From contig DAOUGI010000112.1 of assembly GCA_034429215.1 (NCBI GenBank), positions 20,272 to 84,271 on the forward strand: DNA of 64,000 nt, written 5' to 3'. A program made the translations under genes and the position numbers. This DNA is from JAFGOG01 sp034429215. Lineage in GTDB: Bacteria > Chloroflexota > Anaerolineae > JAAYZQ01. Every line of letters starts with the position of its first letter. Position 1 is the stretch's first letter. Under the pieces are notes generated by a model that saw nothing but the letters and a program-made list of their open reading frames with translations, was not told the DNA's origin and searched no databases. Shown here piece by piece: positions 26,601 through 34,377 of the stretch.

Positions 26601-27297
26601 TGGCGACCGGCGGGGCGAGGCGACGGCGCTGAGCAACCTGGCCGGGATCACCCACGAGCTGGGCGACCTGGCCTCGGCCCGCCTGTATTACGAGCGGTCG
26701 CTGGCGCTGTGCCAAACCACCGGCGACCGGCAGAGCGAGTCGGGCGCGATGAACAACCTGGCGCTGGTGCGGCACGACCAGGGCGACTATCAGGCGGCCC
26801 GGCGCTATGCCGAGGAGGCGCTGGCCATCAAGCAGGCGATCGGCGACCGGCGCGGCGAGGGCTATGCGCTGAACCACCTGGCGCTGGCGCTGGAAGGGCT
26901 GGGCGAGACGGCCGAGGCCAACAGCGCCTACGAGCGGTCGCTGCAACTGCGGCGCGAGATCGGGCAGATGGCCTGCGCGGTGGACGACGAGGCGGGACTG
27001 GCCCGCATGGCGCTGAGGCAGGGGCAGACGGACCGGGCGATGGCCCACGTGGAGCAGGCGCTGGACGGGATTGCCCAGCACGGCGCGGAGGGGATCGAGT
27101 ACCCGGTGAGGGTCTATTTGACGGCGGCCGACGTCTTCCAGTCGGCGGGCCAGGCCGCCCGGGCCGGGGAGATGCTGGCCGCGGCCAACCGGCTGGTGCA
27201 GGAGCGGGCGGAGCGGATCGGGGACGAGGCGATCCGCAGGAGCTTTTTAGAGCAGGTGCCGCTGCACCGGCAGCTCAAAGAACGGATGGCGGGGTAG
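23656..27297 (+). CDS. Class III adenylate/guanylate cyclase with AAA ATPase and TPR domains
   Basis: A 1213-residue cytoplasmic signalling protein. Residues 3-45 form two zinc ribbons (CPQC...CLEC, CPQC...CFEC). A class III cyclase catalytic domain spans about 97-285, with metal-binding Asp106 (FSDVKGST) and Asp150 (MGDAILAFF) and the transition-state Asn/Arg in GDAINLAARM, so it is probably active. A STAND-type AAA ATPase follows, with Walker A GESGVGKT (330-337) and Walker B VVILLEDIQWADD. From about residue 750 the rest is TPR-like, with repeated blocks such as GDRRGEATALSNLA and GDRRGEGYALNHLA. Such proteins couple binding of a ligand or partner through the TPR/AAA part to cyclic nucleotide synthesis. 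ATG 23656 has AGGAGG upstream. It stands alone with its own promoter and terminator. Confidence 0.9.
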   Translation: MQCPQCQAENPDQAKFCLECGAKLQAVCPQCGAALPPQAKFCFECGAKIGAPAPPPAPVPAGPPPTEAALAEALKRLVPKEFADRLLATRGKAGSERRMVTILFSDVKGSTAMAEKLDPEDVMEIMNGAFEVLIPPVYKHEGTLARLMGDAILAFFGAPLAHEDDPERAIRAALEIVAGAKEYAARLEKERRIPGFNVRVGVNTGLVVVGEVGSDLRVEYTAMGDAINLAARMEQSAPVGGILISRDTYLQVRGLFEVQALEPVAVKGKAEPVQVYVVQRAKPRAFRLATRGVEGIETRMVGREGELKRLQDAFLLAQEDGRRQMVTVVGESGVGKTRLLYELEGWLEQIPQPIRYFRGRAGPELQNVPYALLRDLFVLRFDIQDSNPARVVHDKLERGLGEWLGTDEQGQMKAHVIGQLLGFDFTASPHLAGVLEDARQLRDRALIYLDELFRASAALATVVILLEDIQWADDSSLDAINHLAGTLGARGHAPFLFVCLARPSLSDRRPHWGEGQAFHARIELHPLSTMDSRRLVAEILQRVEEVPTSLRDAVVSGADGNPLYVEELIKVMIEEGVIVKAAEEGGQGKSWRVEQARLADLRVPPTLTGVLQARLDSLPMEQRSILQQAAVVGRTFWDLVVARIGQSTGEGVGDEEIPAVLSALRGREMVDHKETSAFAGAQEFVFRHAALREVAYESILKKVRKGYHALVADWLMEQSGERTSEYTGLIAEHLEKAGRTDEALVYLWQAGDQAAAQYANGEAVRFFGRALDLLQAVEQPPAEAQKQEYMLLLGREGAYKLLGDRQAQVADLERLAALAEAMGDVRCSGEVAQRYAAYYDAISSFQAAFDAAGRAIEFGEQAGDPPRKVDGMVAQARALWRQGIFDRAEEHLLEALALSQEHDYQRGMGNSLQSMGNVRYFKGDLPGARTCWEEALALHRATGQRRNEAMTVSNLVGACGGMRDLIAGRVYSEQALTIYQTIGDRRGEATALSNLAGITHELGDLASARLYYERSLALCQTTGDRQSESGAMNNLALVRHDQGDYQAARRYAEEALAIKQAIGDRRGEGYALNHLALALEGLGETAEANSAYERSLQLRREIGQMACAVDDEAGLARMALRQGQTDRAMAHVEQALDGIAQHGAEGIEYPVRVYLTAADVFQSAGQAARAGEMLAAANRLVQERAERIGDEAIRRSFLEQVPLHRQLKERMAG

Positions 27298-27305
27298 GGG
27301 CTAAA

Positions 27306-27337
27306 AAAAGCTCGGTTTCTTGAGAAACCGAGCTTTT
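27306..27337. terminator. Bidirectional rho-independent terminator
   Basis: AAAAGCTCGGTTTC and its exact complement GAAACCGAGCTTTT flank a TTGA loop, giving a 14-bp stem with A and T tails that works on both strands. It ends the cyclase gene on + and the small exported protein gene on -. Confidence 0.9.
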
Positions 27338-27344
27338 GCTTTCG

Positions 27345-27920
27345 TTACGGGGTGAGGGTCACCTCGATCAGCGCCGTCTCGCCGGGCTGCGAGGGCAGGT
27401 CAAAGGGGGCGCTGGCGGCGAGCCGCCGGCCGCCCGGGGCGTCAAAAACAGCCCAGCGGAAGGGGCCCCGGCCAAAGAGCCCTTCGGGCAGCCACCACAG
27501 CTTGGCTGCTGCGCCGGCGGAGACCTGGTCGGGCATGCCCTGCCAGCCCTCGACGGCGTGCCAGATGCCGGCGCTGTCCTGCCATTGGACGGCGGTCCAG
27601 AGCTGCGCGGCGGCCGCGGCCGAAAACCCCGCCGGGAGGGCGACGCGCAGCTCGATCTGGGCCCCGGCGGGCGCCTGGATTCCGGCCGGCCGGAGCTGAG
27701 GCGGCGGCGGGTCGATGGGAACCGGCTGGGGCAGGGGCGTCGGGGTCGGGGTCGGGGCCGGGGTCGGCGTGTGCGTCGGGCGGGGCGGCCGGGTAGGCAG
27801 GTTGGCGGCCGTGGCCTGGCCGGCCGGGGCCAACGGCCACAGCAGGGCAGCCGCCGCCAGGACGGCGACGGCCAGGATTATCCAGCCGCTCGATCGCGCA
27901 GTTTTGTGTGCAGTTCCCAT
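27345..27920 (-). CDS. Small exported protein with Pro-Thr linker
   Basis: A 191-residue protein. A basic start is followed by one hydrophobic segment (GWIILAVAVLAAAALLWPLAP), a Pro/Thr-rich linker of alternating PTPTP units, and a roughly 110-residue C-terminal beta-rich domain (IELRVALPAGFS, LWTAVQWQDSAGIWHAVEGW, AKLWWLPEGLFGRGPFRWAVF). It is either anchored by its uncleaved N terminus or secreted. I recognise no family. It is downstream of the 1950-residue surface protein gene on the same strand (90-base gap) and ends just before the shared terminator, so it may be the last gene of that transcript. Confidence 0.6.
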   Translation of the reverse strand: MGTAHKTARSSGWIILAVAVLAAAALLWPLAPAGQATAANLPTRPPRPTHTPTPAPTPTPTPLPQPVPIDPPPPQLRPAGIQAPAGAQIELRVALPAGFSAAAAAQLWTAVQWQDSAGIWHAVEGWQGMPDQVSAGAAAKLWWLPEGLFGRGPFRWAVFDAPGGRRLAASAPFDLPSQPGETALIEVTLTP

Positions 27921-28010
27921 CCGCTTACCCCCTCACCCCACCCTGCCACCTGACGCGTGGCACTGTACAGCGGTCTCCCCCACGGGGAGAGGGAGACGCC
28001 CCGCTCGCAT

Positions 28011-31000
28011 TTAGCGGGGAAAGACCGGCCCCAGGATGTTATTATAGGGCTCGCCGCGGATTTCGTCAAGTTCCAGCACCCCGCCATAGGCTCCGTCGCC
28101 GGCCGAGTCGACCTGGGCGTAGAGCGCCGCGCCGGCCGGCAGCGGCCAATCGACATAACTGTGCTCGGCCCAGTAGTAGGGGTCGCCCACGGTGAGGGTG
28201 ATCGCCTCGCCGGGGGCCAGGGGCAGGACCTGGCCGTCCACGCCCCACACCAGCCCTTCGCCGCCGAGCTGGTCCCAGGTCTGGTTGACCCGGGTGGGGG
28301 GCGGGCTGGGGTCGACGTAGAGGTCCACCCAGAACTCGGTAGTGACCGGGGCCGTGCCCTGGTTCCGGATCACCACCTGCACGTCGCCGGCGGAGGCGTC
28401 GATCCGCTCGACCACCAGGTCGGGGGCCGCGATCCAGCCTTTGACGATCAGCGGCAGGTAGACCAGCTTCATGCTCTCCGGCCCCTGGATGTTCCACTCG
28501 GTCAGGTGGCAAATCTCGACGGCGATCCGGTTCAGCGCCAGGTCGTGGCTGTAGGTCGACGGCGGCGAGCAGGCGCCGGCCCCGTCGGCCCAGGCCGAGC
28601 CGGTCCAGTAGTAGAGCTTGAGCTCGTCCTCGCGGATGCCGGCGATATCCTGGTCGGTGTAGGTGACGCCGACGCTGATCGGCTCGGAAAAGACAAGACC
28701 GGGCAGGAGCTGCTGGCCGAGGTAGGCGTCGAGGTCGAAGGAGTGGCCGGCAAAGACCTGGCCGGCGGGGATCGAGTGGGTGGGGGTGGGGTTGGGCGAA
28801 AAGACGAGGGTGATGCTTGCCGAGATGGCCCCAGGCGGGACGATGACGGTGGTGGTGACCACCTGCGGGTCGGTGTAGACGATGGTGGTGGTCACGCCGG
28901 GATCGACCGGGGTGGTGATCGCGGTCATGACGTCGACGGTGAAGGAGGCCGAGGCCATGCCGCCGCAGTTCTCGGCCAGGACGGTGAGGGTGACCGGCCC
29001 AGCGGCGGCCCAGGAGTAGGCGGCGACGGCGGCGCCCTGGCCGGTGGCCGGCTCGGGCGACCAGGTGTAGGTGATGGGGGCGGTGGGCCCGGCCGGCTCG
29101 ACGGTGGCGGTAAAGAACCAGGTCAGGTCAACGTAGGCCTGGGGCAGGCCGGTGAGGCCTGCTTGGGTGAGAGGCACCAGACAGGTGGGCGGGGCAGTCA
29201 CGGTGACAGGTGTGCCGGCGGCGGCGCTGGTGTTGCCGTTGGTGGCAGTCACGGTTGCCGTGTAGGCGCCGGCGACCGAGTAGGTGTGGCTGACGACCGA
29301 CGAGGCGCCGGCAACCACGTGCAGGGGCAGCCCGTCGCCGAAATTCCACTCAAAGACAACGTTGGTCCCGCTCGTGACCGTTGCGGTGAAATAGGTCGGC
29401 CGGCCGAAATCGGTCGGGCTGCTGTTGGTCACTGACAGGTCGCCTATCGGCATATCATCTACAAAGACATCGTGTTGAGCCGGTGTGGTGCAGCGCAGGC
29501 CGTACGCGTCGGTGACGACCAGGCTAAAGCTCAAGGATGCAGGCGTGTCGGGCGCGATAAAGGTCGGTTGGACGGCGGTGGGATCGCTCAGCACGACGGC
29601 CGGGCCGGCGGTCTGTGTCCAGCCGCAGGTCAAGGGCAGGTGGCCGTCGGGGTCAAAGGCGCCGCTGCCGTCCAGGATCGACATCTGGCCAACCCACCCG
29701 AACCCGGATGAGGGTGGACCAGGGTCGGGCGGCAGGTTGGTGATCTCGACGCCGGTGGTGGTGGTAGCGCTGCCCGCGCCGTTGGTGGCGGTGACGACGG
29801 CGGTGTACAGCCCGGCCGCCGGGTAGGTGTGGCTCGCGGCCGCGCCGCTGCCGTACTGCCCGTCGCCAAAGGCCCAGGCGTAGGTCACATTCGAGCCGGC
29901 GGTGACTGCGGCGGTAAAGGCGGTCGGCTGGCCCAGGGTGGTCGGGCTGTCGTTGGCCGCGCTGAGGCCTTCGATGGGGATGTCGCCGACCGCCACCTGG
30001 ACGCTGTCGAGCCCCACCGAGGGCAGGCTGTAGGCGTCGGTGACGGCCAGGCTGAATTCTAAGGTGGTGGGGACGGCCGGGGCGGTGAAGGCCGGCTGGG
30101 CGGCGTGCGGGTCGCTGAGGGCCACCGGCAGGCCAAAGGTCTGGGTCCAGCCGTAGGCGAGGGGCAGGTGGCCGTCGGGGTCGGCGCTGGCCGTGCCGTC
30201 GAGCGCGACGAGCTGATCGACGGCGACGGCCTGGTCGGGCCCGGCGTCGGCGATGGGGGCCTCGTTGGCGACGTAGGCCATGGTGGTGGCGGCGGCGCTG
30301 CCCGCGCCGTTGGTGGCGGTGACGACGGCGGTGTACAGCCCGGCCGCCGGGTAGGTGTGGCTGACGGTGGCGCCGCTGCCGACCTGGCCGTCGCCAAAGG
30401 CCCAGGCGTAGGTCACGTTCGTCCCCGATGTGACGGTGGCGGTGAAGGCGGTCGGCCAACCGAGAGTGGTGGGGCTGTCGTTGGCCGCGCTGAGGCCTTC
30501 GATGGCCGCATCGACGATGGTTATGGATGCCGTGGCCGAGTTGTCGGCCAGGCTGTCTTCGCCGCCGGTGGCGGCGATGGCGGCGGTGTTGTCGAGGGGC
30601 GCCGGCAGGCCGGTCAGCCCGGGGCTGACGACGGCGGTGATGGTGATGCGGCCGCCGCTGCCCGGCGGCAGGTCGGCCACGGTCCAGCTATAGCTCACCC
30701 CCGGGGTGGCGGTGATGGCCGCGCCGGACGAGACGACCTGCGCCCCGCCGAGCAGGCCGGTCAGCAGGTCGGTGATGACCACGTTGTAAGCGGTGCGCGG
30801 GCCCGAGCTGGCGAAATCGAGCGTATAGGTCACCATCTGGCCCGGCGTGGCCAAGAGCGGCTGGGCCGCCTTGAAGATCGACAGGCCGGCCGGCGGCACC
30901 TCGCCGCAGCCGGGCAGCGCGGCGGTGAGGAAACCGCTGTAATCCACCCCGGCGCCAACCGAGTCGCCGCTGCCCGGCCCGAGGCCCGACGGCCCGTCGG

Positions 31001-33863
31001 CCGAGCCCCACCAGTTGCCGGCGGCGGCCAGCGGGGCCAGCCCGTCGTTGGCCGCCGCGGTGTGGCTGTTGCCGACGATGCAGCTCGCGGTCAGGCCGAG
31101 CGTGCCTTCGCCGGTCTGGTAGAGCGCGCCGCCGTCCGCGGCCTGGTTGCCGCTCACCTGCACGCCGCTGCCCGTCGCGCTCCCGCCGGCCACGTACAGC
31201 CCGCCGCCCAGGCCGGCGGCCACGTTGTCGCTGATCTGGCCGCTGCTCAAGGTCACCGTCCCGGCCAGCACATAGACCCCGCCGCCATTTGCCGTGGTTG
31301 TGTTGCGCAGGATCTGGACGCCGTCGATCGCCACCTGGCCAAAAGCCACGTACAGCCCGCCGCCGCCGTCGTCCGTCCCGGCGCCGGTGGCCATGTTGTC
31401 GACGATCTCGCCGCCGCTCAGGGTGGCCGCCCCGTACTTGACGTAGAGCCCGGCCCCGAAAGTGCTGGTGTTGCCGCTGATGCTGCCGCCGAGCTGGGTG
31501 AAGGAGGCGTCGTCGTTGTGGACGAACACCCCCTCGCCGGCGTTGGCGCTGATCTGGCCGCCGGCCAGGGTCAGGTGGCCGTGGGCCACATAGACGCCCA
31601 TCCCGGCGTTGCCGCGGATCTCGCCGCTGTTCATGGTCACGTCCGCGCCGGTGTCGACCCACATACCCCCCCCGCCCCATACCGGGGCCGTGTTGGTGAT
31701 GATCTGGACGCCGGTGAGCGTGGCCAGCCCGCTGACGACCTCCAGGCCGCCCCCGGCGTCGGCGGTGTTGCCGGTGATGACGGCGTTGGTCAGGGTGAGG
31801 TTGTCGCCGGCGTGGCGGATGCCGCCGCCCCAGGCGCCGCTGACATAGCCGCCGGTCACGGTCAGGTTTTCGACGGTGGCGTCCACGCCCGGCGCGATAT
31901 AGATCCCCCGCCCGCCGCCGTGCGCGTCGAGCAGCGTGGGGTTGGCATCCGGGTCGGAGGTGGTCCAATTGGCCGGGGTATAGCCGCCGCGGAGGGTCAG
32001 GCTCCTGTCCACGTAGGCCACCTGCACATTCCCCGACCGGTCGGCCAGCTCGGCGCAGGCGCCGGCGATCTTGATCGTGGCGTAGGGGTTGCTGGCGTCG
32101 ATGGCGGCCTGGATGGTGGTGAACACGGTGGCCCCGTCGTCGGGCGTGGCAAAGCAGAGCTGCGCCTCGTAGGCGCCAATGTCGCAGCCCGCGCCCAGCG
32201 GGCGGAGCCCGCCGCGCTGATCGACGGCCACCGGGCTGCCGGCGATGTCGGCGCACGTCCCGGCGTCGATGGCCGGGCTGCCGGCGCCCGCCGCGTGGGT
32301 GTAGGTGGGGCCGCCGTTATCGGCCAGCGCGCCCAGCAGGGGGTCGGTGTCGAGCAGGTCGGTGGCGGCGAACCCGCTGCCGCCGGCGCTGTTGCCCACC
32401 AGATTGTAGCCCTGGCTGTCGACGACCCCCGAAATGTCGGGATGGTTGTCGGTGACGCTGTTCTGGGCGACGATCGCGCCCTTGAGCGACAGGATGCCGT
32501 ACAGATCAAAAGCGCCGCCGCCATAGCTGCTGCCGGCGTTGCCCCACGGCCCGCAGGTTCCGCGCTGGGCCTGGTTGGCCGTGATCGTCCCCAGGCTGAC
32601 GGCGATCTCGGCGGTGGCGAACTCTTTGTAATTGAAAATGGCCCCGCCCAGGCCGCCGCCCCCGCCGCCGTCGCCGTCGCCGTTGCCGCCGCCAAAACCG
32701 CCCAGGCCGCCGGCGCTGAACGGGCCGCCGCCGCCGCCCCCGGCAAAACCTCCCGCCCCGCCCGAGCCGCCCATGCCTCCTCCGCCGCCGCCCCCGCCGC
32801 CATAGCCGCCGCTGCCGCCGACGTGCGCCCCCGCGCCGCCCTGGCCAAAGGCGCCGCCGGCCCCGGCGCCGGCGGCGCCGCCGCCGGTGCCTTCGGGGCT
32901 GTAGCCGCCCGCGGCCGTGTTGCCGGAGAAGGTGCTGTTGACGGCGGTAAAGATGCTGCCATAGCCGTTAAACAGGGCGCCGCCCATGCCTCCGCCTCCG
33001 CCGCCGCTGCAATCGCCGATGCCCCCATCGCCGCCCCTGGCGGTGTTGCCCGACAGGGTGCTGGCGACGACGACGGCCGTGGCATAGTCGGCGTTAAAGA
33101 TGGCCCCGCCCATGCCGGCGCCGCCGCCGCCCCCGCCGGCAGCGCCCGACGGGCTGCTGTTGCCGCCGTTGCCGCCGATGGCCTTGTTGGCGGCCAGGGT
33201 GCTGTCGCTGACGGTCAGGCTGTTGGCGTTATAGATGCCGCCGCCAAAGCCGCCGTTGCCGCCGCCGGGAGAAGAGCTGGAGTCGGCCCCGTTGGCCCCC
33301 TGGGCCACGTTGCCGGTGACCAGGACGCCGGTGAGGCTCAGCGCGGCGTTGTTATAGATGCCGCCGCCCGAGCCGGCCCGGCCGCTCTGGATCGTCATGC
33401 CCGCGATCGTCACCGCGCCGGCGCGGATGTCGAGCACCCGGTCGGTCAGGTTGCCGTCAACGACCGTGCTGCCTATGCCTGCCCCGTCGATCGCTATCGC
33501 CGTCCCGGCCTGGCCCACGTCCAGGTCGCCGCTGGCGTTGGCGTCCTCGCCGGCCCCGGCCAGCGTCAGCAGGTAGGCGCCGGCGGGCACGGCGATGATA
33601 TCGGCCGCGCCGCCGGCCGGGCAGGCATCGACGGCCAGGTCGGTGTTGGCGGCCTGGATCGCCTCGCGCAGCGAGCAGTCGCCGTCGGCGTTCAGCTCGT
33701 CGTCGGTGGTGGTCACGGTTATGACCGCCTGTGGAGCGGCCGCGCCGCGCCCACCCGAGGGCGACGGCTCCACGGCGATCGTGGCCGCCGGGGACAGCAG
33801 CAGGATTAGAGCTACAAGGGCAAGCAGGCACGACAGCCTGGCCGGGCGTTGGTGAGCCTTCAT
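28011..33863 (-). CDS. Giant surface protein: CSLREA, Gly-rich beta-helix and PKD domains
   Basis: An approximately 1950-residue exported protein. The start is taken at ATG 33863 because GAGGAG lies at good spacing; the GTG at 33872 touches it. After a signal peptide (LLALVALILLLSPAATIA) comes the CSLREAIQAAN motif common in Chloroflexi and related surface proteins, then a parallel beta-helix interrupted by a very Gly-rich stretch (forward 32640-33310). A second beta-helix block has NTTTANGGGVYVLAG-type rungs. A DUF11-like repeat (TYTLDFASSGPRTAYNVVITD), three clear PKD domains (YAWAFGDGQ, YAWAFGDGQ, FEWNFGDGL), two REJ-like spacers and a further Ig-like unit follow. Near the end is YLPLIVKG and then a roughly 140-residue CARDB-like domain. 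Adhesion or a surface layer role is likely. It has its own promoter upstream. Confidence 0.85.
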   Translation of the reverse strand: MKAHQRPARLSCLLALVALILLLSPAATIAVEPSPSGGRGAAAPQAVITVTTTDDELNADGDCSLREAIQAANTDLAVDACPAGGAADIIAVPAGAYLLTLAGAGEDANASGDLDVGQAGTAIAIDGAGIGSTVVDGNLTDRVLDIRAGAVTIAGMTIQSGRAGSGGGIYNNAALSLTGVLVTGNVAQGANGADSSSSPGGGNGGFGGGIYNANSLTVSDSTLAANKAIGGNGGNSSPSGAAGGGGGGAGMGGAIFNADYATAVVVASTLSGNTARGGDGGIGDCSGGGGGGMGGALFNGYGSIFTAVNSTFSGNTAAGGYSPEGTGGGAAGAGAGGAFGQGGAGAHVGGSGGYGGGGGGGGGMGGSGGAGGFAGGGGGGPFSAGGLGGFGGGNGDGDGGGGGGLGGAIFNYKEFATAEIAVSLGTITANQAQRGTCGPWGNAGSSYGGGAFDLYGILSLKGAIVAQNSVTDNHPDISGVVDSQGYNLVGNSAGGSGFAATDLLDTDPLLGALADNGGPTYTHAAGAGSPAIDAGTCADIAGSPVAVDQRGGLRPLGAGCDIGAYEAQLCFATPDDGATVFTTIQAAIDASNPYATIKIAGACAELADRSGNVQVAYVDRSLTLRGGYTPANWTTSDPDANPTLLDAHGGGRGIYIAPGVDATVENLTVTGGYVSGAWGGGIRHAGDNLTLTNAVITGNTADAGGGLEVVSGLATLTGVQIITNTAPVWGGGGMWVDTGADVTMNSGEIRGNAGMGVYVAHGHLTLAGGQISANAGEGVFVHNDDASFTQLGGSISGNTSTFGAGLYVKYGAATLSGGEIVDNMATGAGTDDGGGGLYVAFGQVAIDGVQILRNTTTANGGGVYVLAGTVTLSSGQISDNVAAGLGGGLYVAGGSATGSGVQVSGNQAADGGALYQTGEGTLGLTASCIVGNSHTAAANDGLAPLAAAGNWWGSADGPSGLGPGSGDSVGAGVDYSGFLTAALPGCGEVPPAGLSIFKAAQPLLATPGQMVTYTLDFASSGPRTAYNVVITDLLTGLLGGAQVVSSGAAITATPGVSYSWTVADLPPGSGGRITITAVVSPGLTGLPAPLDNTAAIAATGGEDSLADNSATASITIVDAAIEGLSAANDSPTTLGWPTAFTATVTSGTNVTYAWAFGDGQVGSGATVSHTYPAAGLYTAVVTATNGAGSAAATTMAYVANEAPIADAGPDQAVAVDQLVALDGTASADPDGHLPLAYGWTQTFGLPVALSDPHAAQPAFTAPAVPTTLEFSLAVTDAYSLPSVGLDSVQVAVGDIPIEGLSAANDSPTTLGQPTAFTAAVTAGSNVTYAWAFGDGQYGSGAAASHTYPAAGLYTAVVTATNGAGSATTTTGVEITNLPPDPGPPSSGFGWVGQMSILDGSGAFDPDGHLPLTCGWTQTAGPAVVLSDPTAVQPTFIAPDTPASLSFSLVVTDAYGLRCTTPAQHDVFVDDMPIGDLSVTNSSPTDFGRPTYFTATVTSGTNVVFEWNFGDGLPLHVVAGASSVVSHTYSVAGAYTATVTATNGNTSAAAGTPVTVTAPPTCLVPLTQAGLTGLPQAYVDLTWFFTATVEPAGPTAPITYTWSPEPATGQGAAVAAYSWAAAGPVTLTVLAENCGGMASASFTVDVMTAITTPVDPGVTTTIVYTDPQVVTTTVIVPPGAISASITLVFSPNPTPTHSIPAGQVFAGHSFDLDAYLGQQLLPGLVFSEPISVGVTYTDQDIAGIREDELKLYYWTGSAWADGAGACSPPSTYSHDLALNRIAVEICHLTEWNIQGPESMKLVYLPLIVKGWIAAPDLVVERIDASAGDVQVVIRNQGTAPVTTEFWVDLYVDPSPPPTRVNQTWDQLGGEGLVWGVDGQVLPLAPGEAITLTVGDPYYWAEHSYVDWPLPAGAALYAQVDSAGDGAYGGVLELDEIRGEPYNNILGPVFPR

Positions 33864-33942
33864 GATTTCCACTCCTCATGCCGCCGCCTGGGCGGCCTGG
33901 CTTTAGCTCGCACTCTTTACCTGGGAGCATGGCCAATGAAAC

Positions 33943-33960
33943 GGCAGTGATAACACTGCC
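33943..33960. promoter_or_regulatory. 7-bp inverted repeat at the transcription start of the surface protein gene
   Basis: GGCAGTG-ATAA-CACTGCC is a perfect palindrome with a four-base spacer lying just downstream of the predicted - strand start (near 33962). It could be an operator for a dimeric repressor or a 5' hairpin in the mRNA. Confidence 0.45.
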
Positions 33961-33968
33961 TTGTGTTC

Positions 33969-33997
33969 AGTATAGGGCATTCTGAGGCCGCTGTCAA
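33969..33997 (-). promoter_or_regulatory. Promoter of the giant surface protein gene
   Basis: On the - strand TTGACA (33997-33992) and TATACT (33974-33969) are separated by 17 bases. The leader to the ATG at 33863 is about 100 bases and includes the palindrome at 33943-33960. Confidence 0.72.
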
Positions 33998-34298
33998 TCA
34001 CCTCCAGGTCCTACATCCTTTAGCCCATGCTTGCTCATGAGAAGTCGGGTTTTTCCTGCTTTTCTTTTCTTCTTTAACACATTATTGATCCTTACTGGTT
34101 AGCACAAACGGCGGGGAGAGCAAGGTTTGGGGTAGACGTTTAGGGGGTACCGGGGCCAGGGTTGCCGCTGAGCGACTTGCCCAGGTCAAGTCTATCAACG
34201 GTGGCCAACCAGGCCGGCGTCCCGGCCAACGTGGGTCGGCTGCGCTTCTATCTCCGCCAGGAGGCTCGGTGGGCGCAGCAGGTGTGAGGTCTCGACTC
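33998..34298. other. Intergenic region without recognised gene
   Basis: The stretch between the surface-protein promoter and the palindrome after the subtilase contains a pyrimidine-rich patch (34045-34075) and no convincing gene. A short + frame ending with TGA near 34287 reads STVANQAGVPANVGRLRFYL and then RQEARWAQQV. It looks protein-like and may be the remnant of a lost gene, but has no start or homology that I can recognise. Confidence 0.4.
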
Positions 34299-34350
34299 GG
34301 CCAACCTGACAGGCTCTCCCGAGTCTGCGAGGGAACCTGTCAGGTTGGCC
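34299..34350. repeat. Long imperfect palindrome (REP/terminator-like) after the subtilase gene
   Basis: GGCCAACCTGACAGG (34299-34313) pairs with CCTGTCAGGTTGGCC (34336-34350); an inner CTCCCGAG/CGAGGGA pairing closes the stem around TCTG. It lies 28 bases beyond the stop codon of the subtilase on the - strand and probably marks the end of the long - strand transcript. ACCTGACAGG-type palindromes recur widely in environmental genomes, which suggests a mobile palindromic element. Confidence 0.55.
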
Positions 34351-34377
34351 GTCAAGCTTGGCGTCGCGCAGGACGCA

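Noticed and set aside
23632..27081. A 1149-codon open frame opposite the cyclase-AAA-TPR gene, and another from 25065 to 27323 in a second + frame
   Set aside because: Both are shadows of a high-G+C coding region; the cyclase frame has all catalytic motifs, a ribosome-binding site, promoter and terminator.
30105..33809. A 1234-codon open frame on the + strand opposite the giant surface protein gene
   Set aside because: High-G+C antisense shadow: low-complexity Gly/Ala/Asp/Arg sequence without domain signatures, while the - strand has signal peptide, CSLREA and PKD motifs, and a promoter.
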